12,730 nucleotides of DNA, taken from NCBI GenBank assembly GCA_964424035.1, contig CAYRHB010000108.1:1-12730 (forward strand). The letters run 5' to 3'. Shown piece by piece: positions 1 through 6,997 of the stretch. How positions within the stretch are numbered: position 1 is the stretch's first letter; every line of letters starts with the position of its first letter. The translations under genes and the position numbers were made by a program. The notes beneath the pieces are model-generated. The model was not told the origin of the DNA. It was given only the letters and a program-made list of their open reading frames with translations, and searched no databases. Source of the DNA: Leptolinea sp964424035 (GTDB taxonomy: Bacteria > Chloroflexota > Anaerolineae > Anaerolineales > Anaerolineaceae).

Positions 1-9
1 AATGTGTAA

Positions 10-54
10 AGAGGCTGACTTTTGGGGTGCACTACAACTTTTGGGTCAGCCTCT
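10..54 (-). terminator. Hairpin downstream of the bactofilin-like gene, possible terminator
   Basis: A perfect 10-bp inverted repeat (AGAGGCTGAC at 10-19 and GTCAGCCTCT at 45-54) flanks a 25-nt loop and begins 19 nt after the stop codon of the leftward gene. Read on the minus strand the stem is followed by TTTACACATT, only a weak T tail, so termination is plausible but not canonical. The 9-mer ACTTTTGGG occurs twice inside (18-26 and 37-45), which is unusual for a simple terminator and leaves open a remnant of a small repeat or an insertion-sequence end. Confidence 0.45.
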
Positions 55-73
55 ATGGTTGAGGAATTCGACT

Positions 74-1477
74 TTATAAAGTTGTAATTGCCTCAGATGT
101 TTTGGTTGTTCTTGAGCGGAAGACCAGCCACATGGCTCCAACTCCCAGGAGAATGACGGCCAGTTCGACCAGGAAATTCACGAATGGAATGGTATCCAGG
201 ATAACGTAGACCAGAATACCGATCACCAACGGCCAGATATTGCTGGTATTGGCGGGTGCCAGTTTGGAAAAGATCCATTTTCCCACCAGATATGATACAA
301 CGACCTTGCTGACGTAAAAAACGCACAGGCTGAAAATGGATGCCGCTGTTGCCAGAGCTGAAAGCCCCAGACCCGCGGTTACTCCGCCAAGTCCGCCAAT
401 GGTGATGATCCCAATTGCTATACCTGCGATAATGATCACCAGCAAACCCAACCCCGCAGCCGCATACCCCACGATAATGGTAACAAATCCATATCCGGTG
501 GATTGCCAGGGTTTGGCTTTAACCATATCCGCGGATTCAGCCAACAGTTTCGGCGCTTTCCAGAGCAGAAGAGCCCCGATCAACAGTAGCGAGATCAGAT
601 TGCTGGCAATTCCGGTAAAGCCTTTAAAGATGCTTACAGCCTGTGTGGCAGGAGCCGGAGGGGTTTCGACCGATTCGCTGGGAGCTTCCGGAACAGGTGT
701 ATGGAAAACAATTCCCCCGGCAGGTGTGGATGCGATGGCATTGCTTTGATTGACCTTGCTGGTATAGGTCATCACACCACCGATGACTGCGGCTGGATCA
801 ACACGCAGACCAGGTTTCAGATTTCGGATTTCACCCATATTCCCCATAAAGGGAGGCATGGGGCTGGCCTGGTTGGTCGGGTTGCCCACCAGAAATTCCG
901 CATTCCGCGTAATCGAGCCAGTTACTTCCACGGCTTCGCCATAGACAATAGCATCCTGTCCTGTTTCACCTTCAAGTGCGGCCTGGTAAACAGCCGCCCG
1001 AATATCGCGTTCGTTTATAGCGCCACTGGATTGAACAAAGCTATATCCACCGTAATACAGGTTCCGGCTGATTTCTGATGTGCTGCCGGTGTTGAGTGTT
1101 GCGCTTCCGGCAAACAGGCTGCCGGTGACTTTACCATTCACTGTGATATTCTGGGCACCGGCGAAGATATTGCCATCAATAACGGCATTTTCGGTCACTG
1201 TGATTGAGCTACCCATTGCAATCAGGTCACCATTTACCTCACCATTGATGATCACGGTATTGCCGGTAGCCAGCAGTAATCCATTGACTTCACCATCCAT
1301 GCGAACAGTCTCTCCACTCAGGATGAGATCATCATTGATAACCTCCCCTGCTTCCACAATGCCACCATCATCGATCTCTGCCGCATGTACGGTTGGCGTA
1401 TATGCCAACAGTCCGGTCATCATCATCGCTACAATGGCGATGATGCGCCATACGGGTTGTAATTTATTCTTATTCAT
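74..1477 (-). CDS. Secreted bactofilin-like repeat domain fused to a multi-span membrane domain
   Basis: The predicted product is 467 residues. The start at 1477 is chosen because AAAGGAAGGG lies just upstream; an in-frame ATG 24 codons further up has no comparable site. Residues 8-32 form a signal peptide ending TVHA|AE. Residues about 38-145 are short repeating units of the type xxVxGxVxGxLxAxG (for example DGEVNGLLLATG, NGEVNGDLIAMG, DGNIFAGAQN), the pattern of bactofilin/polymer-forming right-handed beta-helices. A second short repeat-like patch lies around 175-195. A Pro-rich stretch (260-280) leads into about five hydrophobic segments between 285 and 453. Bactofilins are normally cytoplasmic; here the signal peptide places the beta-helix outside, so the role is probably envelope-associated scaffolding, by inference. 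It lies 149 nt after the previous gene and may have its own promoter. Confidence 0.75.
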   Translation of the reverse strand: MNKNKLQPVWRIIAIVAMMMTGLLAYTPTVHAAEIDDGGIVEAGEVINDDLILSGETVRMDGEVNGLLLATGNTVIINGEVNGDLIAMGSSITVTENAVIDGNIFAGAQNITVNGKVTGSLFAGSATLNTGSTSEISRNLYYGGYSFVQSSGAINERDIRAAVYQAALEGETGQDAIVYGEAVEVTGSITRNAEFLVGNPTNQASPMPPFMGNMGEIRNLKPGLRVDPAAVIGGVMTYTSKVNQSNAIASTPAGGIVFHTPVPEAPSESVETPPAPATQAVSIFKGFTGIASNLISLLLIGALLLWKAPKLLAESADMVKAKPWQSTGYGFVTIIVGYAAAGLGLLVIIIAGIAIGIITIGGLGGVTAGLGLSALATAASIFSLCVFYVSKVVVSYLVGKWIFSKLAPANTSNIWPLVIGILVYVILDTIPFVNFLVELAVILLGVGAMWLVFRSRTTKTSEAITTL

Positions 1478-1506
1478 TTTTCCCTTCCTTTGACATGGGG
1501 TCAGCC

Positions 1507-1522
1507 CAATATTATTATATTG
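1507..1522 (-). promoter_or_regulatory. AT-rich perfect palindrome containing a TATAAT-like -10
   Basis: CAATAT and ATATTG arms flank a 4-nt centre, 30 nt upstream of the bactofilin-like start. On the minus strand the site contains TATAAT. No good -35 is seen at 16-18 nt, so the promoter assignment is weak. The rest of the 149-nt gap (1478-1626) contains no gene or clear terminator that I can support. Confidence 0.3.
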
Positions 1523-1626
1523 ACTCTTTACATGAAGGTATACGACCAATGCATTATCCTGGTTGCAAAAGAGGTTACCTTATTCTTTTTTCCTGGTCCG
1601 GATTCCCCCGAAAGAAACGCCAGGTT

Positions 1627-1941
1627 TTATTCCTTATTCATCACAAGCAACGTTCCGGCAATTACCAGAACAACCAGAAACGAGCCGCCAAAAAGAACAC
1701 CGATTGTCTGATCGCGATTCTCTTCCACTTCAATCTGATAGGCGGTAGCTTTTAAGGCTTCCCGCGTGGGGTCAGGTGGTAGTGGCTGGCCTGATGTGTG
1801 GGGTGGAGGAACCTGGCTGGCTTCAAAAGGATTGGGTTGAATGGCAATCCAAAAACAGGCTACCAAAAAAAGTATAACCAGAATGATCTGTGCAACGATC
1901 TGTTTATCTAAATTCATAAGGGACCGTGATTTAAAAGGCAT
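1627..1941 (-). CDS. Small membrane protein with two helices, unknown function
   Basis: The product is about 104 residues and I do not recognise its family. Two hydrophobic segments (about 15-34 and 79-101) flank a Pro-rich, then acidic, loop of about 45 residues (PNPFEASQVPPPHTSGQPLP at the start, then EVEENRDQ). Basic residues before the first helix predict both ends inside and the loop outside. Start choice is uncertain: ATG at 1941 lies 19 nt after the stop of the solute-binding lipoprotein gene, and ATG at 1917 would give 96 residues; neither has a clear Shine-Dalgarno. A longer reading frame overlapping the lipoprotein gene is rejected because the extension has no membrane-protein character. 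Tight spacing suggests it is co-transcribed with the lipoprotein and may act with it at the membrane, by inference. Confidence 0.6.
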   Translation of the reverse strand: MPFKSRSLMNLDKQIVAQIILVILFLVACFWIAIQPNPFEASQVPPPHTSGQPLPPDPTREALKATAYQIEVEENRDQTIGVLFGGSFLVVLVIAGTLLVMNKE

Positions 1942-1960
1942 TATAACTGGAATTTCCAGG

Positions 1961-3244
1961 TCAATTGGATGATGTAGCGGATAGACGTTCTTGCGCGGTG
2001 CTGGCAGCTTTTGCAGGGTCACTCTGTTTCTTAAGGATCAACAAGGTGGCTTCCTGTACAGCTGGACCAAGACTGGTCATTACTTCACCCGGCGGACGCA
2101 AACTGGCATTCAATGAAACCTGGTTCAGTTGAGACCGAAGCGGTGTGTCAGGCCAGGCGGTCAGAGCAGAGGGACGCGGAGGCAGGCTGTTATTGATCAG
2201 ATTCCATTGAGACAGGAATTCACTGCGGGTAAGGAACTCTGCCAGCCGGACGCTCATCTGCCGCCGTTCAGGGTTCGTATCGGTCAATGCCCACACAGTG
2301 CCGGTTGCCAGTGTTGCGCTGGCCGGGCCAAGTGTTGGGATGGGATACAGGCTGGTATTGTCCGGTTGTACCGAAAGATAATTGGATAACCAGGTGATCA
2401 CCCAGCCACCCTGCTGGTTCATAAAAAGGTCCATTACCTGTTTGTCGGTCTGGTAGTTGATCAACCAGGGTGGAAAAACACTTTTTTCCGCGCCCGAAGC
2501 CAGTAGCGTCAAGGTTTTCTCGAGTTCACTGATCTGGATTTCAGGATTTAGCAAAATATTTTCTGTGTCACCACCGGCAGAACGATAGAGGGCCAGAGGA
2601 ACAGTCGCCTGTGGATCAGCTGCCGCGAAGAGAACGGACGATCCTAGATTCAGAATCTCCTCCCAGGTGGGTGCTTGGGAAGCCGGTTTGTTACTACGAA
2701 AGATCAGTATAAGTGCATCAGCGCTCAGCGGTAAGCCGTATGTATCATCCTTGAACAGGGAAAGTTCTTTGGCGAACGGATACCAGTCTGTTTCGTCCAA
2801 AGAATTGGAAAGACTGTCGAACGGGAAGATTATTCCATCTTTTGCGGCTACTTCCATTTGTGAGCGACTCAGCAAAGCGAGGGAGGGCATGGCATCCGGC
2901 GCCGCAGCAGAAGTCAACGTTAGCGATTCCATCAACCCGGATTGGCCTGAATCCGCCTTAACCCGAATCTCAATTTCTGTACCCGGGTTTTGTTCCTCAA
3001 ACTCCGCAATCGCTTTCTCAAGAAGATTTGATGCTTGAGACTTAAGGGATGGATCGTGCTTTGCCGGAACCCATACTGATAGTTTCATTGTCGTTTCTGC
3101 GGCTGGAGCCTGGGTTGGGGTTGGGCTGACCGGACTGGGTTCCGGGGTTGCCGTCTCTTGATGGGATGGAGTAGGTGTTGCCACAGGAAGGATACTGCAT
3201 CCGACAAGCACAAAAGAAACCAGAATGACCGGGAGGGTACGCAT
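1961..3244 (-). CDS. Extracellular solute-binding lipoprotein (ABC family 1-like)
   Basis: The product is 427 residues. It has a lipoprotein signal peptide with lipobox LVGC (Cys16), then a Pro/Thr-rich linker to about residue 50, then a periplasmic binding-protein fold of the MalE/family 1 type. Supporting signs are a beta-strand LSVWVP at the domain start, an EFEEQNPGTEIEIRVK-type segment, a mid-domain YGLPLSADALILIF strand/hinge typical of these proteins, and a C-terminal helix with QEATLLILKK. It would bind a sugar, peptide or other small solute outside the membrane; the ligand cannot be read from sequence. No ABC permease or ATPase gene is in the window, so it is either an orphan binder or a sensor partner. 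The start lies 5 nt after the upstream M42 stop with no obvious Shine-Dalgarno, suggesting translational coupling. Confidence 0.8.
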   Translation of the reverse strand: MRTLPVILVSFVLVGCSILPVATPTPSHQETATPEPSPVSPTPTQAPAAETTMKLSVWVPAKHDPSLKSQASNLLEKAIAEFEEQNPGTEIEIRVKADSGQSGLMESLTLTSAAAPDAMPSLALLSRSQMEVAAKDGIIFPFDSLSNSLDETDWYPFAKELSLFKDDTYGLPLSADALILIFRSNKPASQAPTWEEILNLGSSVLFAAADPQATVPLALYRSAGGDTENILLNPEIQISELEKTLTLLASGAEKSVFPPWLINYQTDKQVMDLFMNQQGGWVITWLSNYLSVQPDNTSLYPIPTLGPASATLATGTVWALTDTNPERRQMSVRLAEFLTRSEFLSQWNLINNSLPPRPSALTAWPDTPLRSQLNQVSLNASLRPPGEVMTSLGPAVQEATLLILKKQSDPAKAASTAQERLSATSSN

Positions 3245-3249
3245 AAGGA

Positions 3250-4245
3250 TTAGAGTTTGAACGGTGAGCTGATGAAAGCCAGAATTAATTTCACTGCATT
3301 TTCCACATCGTTCGTATCCACCATTTCAGAAGGGGAGTGAACATATCGGCATGGAATGGAGACGCAACCGGACGGGACTCCGGAACGGGTCATTTGGATG
3401 GCCTTTGCGTCAGTTGTTCCACCTTCCAGAACTTCCAGTTGATAAGGAATTCCGGCTTTTTCCGCGGTTTCAGCAAGCAACCTGACCAGTCGGGGGTCTG
3501 CCAGCATGCCACCATCACGGACTTTTATTGCCGGTCCTTTTCCCAGAGAAACCGCCATTTTTATGGATTTTGGTGTATCGCCGGTTAATGTAACATCAAT
3601 GGAAAGACCAATATCCGGGTCGACTCCGTAAGCGGATGTTGTCGCGCCTCTCAGTCCAACCTCTTCCTGGGTGCTGAATACAAAAAAGAGTTCATGGGGA
3701 CTGTTCTTAAGTTGGCGCATGATCTCGATTTGGACGGCAACACCTATACGGTCATCCATGGCTTTGGAGATCAACCGATTCCCAAGGTCTGTGAACGGAC
3801 GGTCAAATACTGCCAGATCACCGACTTGAATGCTGCAATCGTTTTTACTGGAGAATCCGCAATCGATATATAACTGGTCGAACCCCGGAGTCTGCCCCGG
3901 ATTTTCCAGCTTCTCCATAAAGATCACACCGTGAACGCCGTTGAGGAACAACACCCGCCCTCCGATACAGTTGGCAGCCCGAACCCCGCCAATCGTAGTA
4001 AAGCGGATGAATCCTTGATCATCAATGTGCGTGGCAATAATCCCGATCTCGTCCATATGGGCAGAAAGCATGATCCGTGATCCGCCCGATTTTTCGGAAC
4101 CCATTCGGGCAATCACATTACCCATCGCATCAATTTTGATATCTTTTGTTACGGAAGAAATTTGCTTTATCACCAGATTTCGCACGTTACTTTCGTAACC
4201 GGAAGGCCCGGTGGTCTCAACCAACTGTTGGATCAAATCTTTCAT
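3250..4245 (-). CDS. M42 family metallo-aminopeptidase (first of three when read left to right)
   Basis: The product is 331 residues, slightly short of the usual 340-360. The start at 4245 is chosen for CCAGGAGA seven bases upstream; a longer frame to 4302 would overlap the preceding gene. All M42 dinuclear metal and catalytic motifs are present: AHMDEIG (His63, Asp65), KAMDDRIG (Asp164), STQEEVGLRGA (Glu194 catalytic base, Glu195), SIDVT (Asp217) and YVHSPSEM (His303). M42 enzymes (glutamyl aminopeptidase/TET/FrvX type) are cytoplasmic, form large tetrahedral dodecamers and remove N-terminal residues from short peptides; some members have been called endoglucanases, now considered doubtful. 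There is no signal peptide. It is 25 nt downstream of the second paralogue and 5 nt upstream of the solute-binding lipoprotein, so it is probably in the same transcript. Confidence 0.92.
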   Translation of the reverse strand: MKDLIQQLVETTGPSGYESNVRNLVIKQISSVTKDIKIDAMGNVIARMGSEKSGGSRIMLSAHMDEIGIIATHIDDQGFIRFTTIGGVRAANCIGGRVLFLNGVHGVIFMEKLENPGQTPGFDQLYIDCGFSSKNDCSIQVGDLAVFDRPFTDLGNRLISKAMDDRIGVAVQIEIMRQLKNSPHELFFVFSTQEEVGLRGATTSAYGVDPDIGLSIDVTLTGDTPKSIKMAVSLGKGPAIKVRDGGMLADPRLVRLLAETAEKAGIPYQLEVLEGGTTDAKAIQMTRSGVPSGCVSIPCRYVHSPSEMVDTNDVENAVKLILAFISSPFKL

Positions 4246-4270
4246 GCCAGTCTCCTGGAGTGTTTTTGTA

Positions 4271-5344
4271 TTATCTGGGTGTGGAAAAAATCGTAGTATC
4301 AAATTCTTTTATAAGGGCACGCATTAAATCAAGCATTCCTTCAATATCCGGGTGCCAGGCGATGGAACAGGGGGTATGGGCAAACCGGATGGGAACAGAA
4401 AGAGAAATGCTGGGGATGCCTTCCCTTTGTTTGTGAATGGAGCCCGCGTCTGTACCGCCGCTTCCGGGCTGGCGGATTTGAAACCGGATATCGTATTTAA
4501 TGGCTGTTTGCCGGATCATATTTACCAGACGCGGATCGGAAAGGGTGGCGCCATCTGCAATATAAATTGCCGGACCATATCCCAGACGTGTGTTGTACCC
4601 GGTGTTTTCGTCATCATTCCAGGCAGGCAGGTCGTTGGCGGGTGTGGCGTCAATGGCGATGGCTGCCTGCGGATCCAGGGTATGTGCGGCCACCCGGGCA
4701 CCGCGAAGACCAATTTCCTCCTGGGTCGTGAATGCAGCCAGAATATCTACGTTCTCCGTAGGTTCGGCTAGAAGGGTGAGCAGGATGGCTACTCCCAAAC
4801 GGTCGTCAAGGGCTTTTCCGCTGAAACTGAAACCGTTGGAGTGGAATTCTGTCGCAAAAACAGCCCTCTCACCGGGTTTCGCTTTCCCTGCGCCGCCGGG
4901 TCCCAGATCAAGGCGCAATGTCTCTATGGTAATGGGGCTTTTCCGTTCATCCGAATCGGTTAGATGGATCGGTTTGGCTCCGATGATCGCGGGAATTCGT
5001 TCCTTGCCTACCAGAACAGTTTTACCTGGTAGAACCCGGGGATCAATACCCCCGACAATTTCGAATCTAAAAAGACCGCCTTCATCTTCTTCCACAATCA
5101 TCAAGCCAACTTCGTCCATATGGGCAGCCAGCATCAACCGGAATGCGTCCGGCTTGCCGCAGGACCGCGTGGCCAGTACATTTCCCAGAGAATCGATACT
5201 GTATTTCAATTCCAATGAATCCAGCTGTTCGCGGACGATTGACCTTACGCCGCCTTCAGCCCCGGATACACCGGACGCGTTGGATAACTGTTCTACAAGA
5301 TCAATAAATGATTGGGGAAGGAGGTTTTTTTTCTCAGTATTCAT
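4271..5344 (-). CDS. M42 family metallo-aminopeptidase (second paralogue)
   Basis: The product is 357 residues, typical for the family. The start at 5344 is supported by a strong GGGAGGAG five bases upstream and lies 1 nt from the stop of the preceding paralogue. Conserved residues are AHMDEVG (His75, Asp77), KALDDRLG (Asp180, Asp181), TTQEEIGLRGA (Glu209, Glu210), AIDAT (Asp232) and RFAHTPCS (His323). It should therefore be an active cytosolic dinuclear metal aminopeptidase on short peptides. The three copies in this operon share motifs but differ clearly between them, so they are old paralogues rather than a recent duplication; different substrate preferences or mixed-subunit TET particles are possible, as reported for archaeal TET enzymes. 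An acidic, Trp-containing insert (AWNDDENTGYNTR, residues 241-253) near the active site sets it apart from the other two. Confidence 0.92.
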   Translation of the reverse strand: MNTEKKNLLPQSFIDLVEQLSNASGVSGAEGGVRSIVREQLDSLELKYSIDSLGNVLATRSCGKPDAFRLMLAAHMDEVGLMIVEEDEGGLFRFEIVGGIDPRVLPGKTVLVGKERIPAIIGAKPIHLTDSDERKSPITIETLRLDLGPGGAGKAKPGERAVFATEFHSNGFSFSGKALDDRLGVAILLTLLAEPTENVDILAAFTTQEEIGLRGARVAAHTLDPQAAIAIDATPANDLPAWNDDENTGYNTRLGYGPAIYIADGATLSDPRLVNMIRQTAIKYDIRFQIRQPGSGGTDAGSIHKQREGIPSISLSVPIRFAHTPCSIAWHPDIEGMLDLMRALIKEFDTTIFSTPR

Positions 5345-5345
5345 A

Positions 5346-6452
5346 CTACTCCTCCCACCGGATCTGTTGTTTGAAATCGGGTCCCAGACTGGCTGAAACC
5401 TGGGCAAGTAAATGCCCGGCCCGTTGAATATCCTTCACCGATACCAGTTCCACAGGTGTATGCATGTAGCGGATGGGAATGCTGATATATATCGACGGGA
5501 AACCGCTTTCGGCGATCTGTAATCCCATCGCATCGGTGCCGGAATTGGCAGGCGCGACTTCGGTCTGGAACGGGATATCCAGACGTTCTGCAACCTTCTT
5601 AAAGGCTTCAAAAATCGCAGGATGCGTGTTTGGTCCCCAACCCAGTGTGATACCTTTTCCAAACGGTACAGTGCGGTGATCATTCGCGCCCGGCCCCTTG
5701 GCAAAGGTCACATCAATAGCCACAACCAGATCTGGGCTGATGTCAACCGGTGATGTAAAGGCTCCCGCCAGAGTTACTTCTTCCTGAACAGTGGCTACAG
5801 CCCAAACATNNNNNNNNNNTTCTTATTTCCGTAAACTGGGTTAACCCCCAAAATACCACGCATGGGGGATACCCGCCAGTTCAGCCAGACAAACGCTCAG
5901 GGCGGCAACAGAAGCACGGTTATCCAGTGTGTGCCCGGCCAGGGTGTTCTCAGTCAGCTCCAATGGCGGTTGGGCAAAAGAAATGGGATCTCCGGGTCGG
6001 ACAAGATGGGAGGTCTCTTCCGCAGACAGGCCAACATCGATAAATAGATATTCCATGGGGACCGTCTTTTTCCCGATGGAATGGGGAAGCAGACGGGGAG
6101 CCGGTTGCCCGATGACCCCCGGCAGGTCATGCCTGCCGTGTACGATGACCTTCTGGCCGGGGAGGATTCGGGGGTCAACTCCGCCGACCTCGGTGAAGCG
6201 GATGAAGCCATCTTGAACCATGGTTGCCATTAACCCGATGGCATCCATATGAGCGGCAAGAAGAATCCGCGATCGCGGTTCTTCCCCGGCACCGTGCCGG
6301 ATCCCATACAGGCTTCCCAACCGGCTAATTTTCAATTCATCGACCATCGGTCCCCAGTCTTCAGCAATTGCCAGACGGACCGGATCTTCAAAACCTGAAA
6401 GCCCGGGAAGGGAGATTATCTTTTTTAAAAATGGAAGAGGTTCATATATCAT
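5346..6452 (-). CDS. M42 family metallo-aminopeptidase (third paralogue), interrupted by an assembly gap
   Basis: The N-terminal part reads from ATG at 6452 to a stop at 5841 just before the 10-N run; the C-terminal part reads openly from 5809 to the stop at 5346. Motifs split across the gap: AHMDAIG (His68, Asp70), HTLDNRAS (Asp177) on one side; ATVQEEVTLAGA, AIDVT and RYMHTPVE on the other. Joining PHAW directly to VWAV through one Asp codon gives an intact protein of about 353 residues with Glu209/Glu210, Asp232 and His316 correctly spaced. The 36 nt next to the gap resemble the real continuation, so the stop is probably an assembly artefact. The second Asp of the usual DDR motif is Asn here, as far as I recall also seen in relatives. 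The start is 1 nt after the Thr/Pro-rich gene's stop, with only a weak ribosome site. Confidence 0.85.
5810..5819. other. Assembly gap (10 N) inside the third M42 gene
   Basis: Ten Ns in a row mark a join between contigs; the number is a conventional placeholder, not a measured size. The sequence immediately right of it (5820-5855) appears to be an error-rich duplicate of the coding sequence on its left (5774-5809), so the real gap is likely negative. Confidence 0.95.
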
Positions 6453-6453
6453 G

Positions 6454-6918
6454 TCAGGATTCTTGAGTTGCCGTTTCGGTGATTGTGGGATTTTCTATAG
6501 TATTTGTCACTGCAATTGTTGCAGTTGGAGGTACTACTGTCGCTGTTGGCGATGGGGGTACCGGTGTGTGGGTCTCTGTTGGAATTGGAGTTGCCGTTGG
6601 CGAGGGGATTTCAGTGAATGTTGAGGTGATCGTTCGTGTGAATGTCATGAACGGGGTGCGGGTTACTGTCGCAGTGAACGTGCTGGTTGGTGATTGGGTA
6701 ATGGTGGGTGTGAAGGTGATGGGTGTTGGTGTGAATTCAGACGTTGATGTAAGGGTAACCGTCGCGGTCAATGTGGGTGTGCTTGTACTGGTTTTTAGCG
6801 TGAGCTGGCTTCCCCAGAGGGTAACCAATCCGAGACAATAGCAGGGAATTGTTGCTGCAATGATCAACAGAAGAATGGCGCGTGTTCTTTCACGCCCGCC
6901 TCTGCGAAGTGAGTCCAT
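6454..6918 (-). CDS. Membrane-anchored Thr/Pro-rich (mucin-like) low-complexity protein
   Basis: The product is 154 residues. The start at 6918 is chosen because AAGGG lies just upstream; an ATG at 6930 lacks a site. A basic N terminus (MDSLRRGGRERTR) and one hydrophobic helix (about 14-36) are followed by roughly 115 residues composed almost entirely of Thr, Pro, Ser, Ala and Val with recurring TPT, TAT, TFT and SPT units and nearly no charged residues. Topology predicts the tail outside, as a stalk or glycosylated surface filament; there is no folded domain to name. Similar Thr/Pro linkers are common in surface proteins of Chloroflexota. It sits 79 nt after the histidine kinase and 1 nt before the third M42 gene, so it may be the first gene of a sub-operon driven by an internal promoter. 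Its function is unknown. Confidence 0.7.
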   Translation of the reverse strand: MDSLRRGGRERTRAILLLIIAATIPCYCLGLVTLWGSQLTLKTSTSTPTLTATVTLTSTSEFTPTPITFTPTITQSPTSTFTATVTRTPFMTFTRTITSTFTEIPSPTATPIPTETHTPVPPSPTATVVPPTATIAVTNTIENPTITETATQES

Positions 6919-6940
6919 TAACCCTTGCATAGTGTAAATG

Positions 6941-6969
6941 ATGATATCACCACGATACAGGTCATGCAA
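6941..6969 (-). promoter_or_regulatory. Candidate internal promoter for the peptidase genes
   Basis: On the minus strand TTGCAT (6969-6964) is followed after exactly 17 nt by TATCAT (6946-6941), placing the transcription start about 15-20 nt before the Thr/Pro-rich gene's Shine-Dalgarno and start. The -10 matches consensus at five of six bases; the -35 matches less well. It lies in the only sizeable gap between the two-component pair and the peptidase genes. Confidence 0.4.
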
Positions 6970-6997
6970 GCCCGTTGTTGGTCGATGCCACGGGAGA

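Noticed and set aside
336..1493. Several plus-strand open frames opposite the bactofilin-like gene
   Set aside because: The minus-strand gene has a signal peptide, repeats, membrane helices and a good ribosome site; the plus-strand frames have none of these.
1490..1755. Overlapping plus-strand frames in and beside the 149-nt gap
   Set aside because: All are short, run into the small membrane protein gene on the other strand, and have no ribosome site or recognisable motif.
4590..5396. Long plus-strand open frame (268 residues) opposite the second M42 gene
   Set aside because: It lies wholly antisense to a gene with complete catalytic motifs; its composition is Ser/Arg/Pro-rich with no recognisable domain, as expected for a shadow frame.
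5820..5855. End of an inserted mobile element beside the N run
   Set aside because: I considered this because the reading frame breaks exactly here, but the 61% ungapped similarity to the expected gene continuation is better explained by a noisy contig end.
6479..6841. Plus-strand Val/Gly-rich open frame of 120 residues
   Set aside because: It is the complement of the Thr/Pro-rich repeat codons; low-complexity coding sequence produces such frames on the opposite strand.
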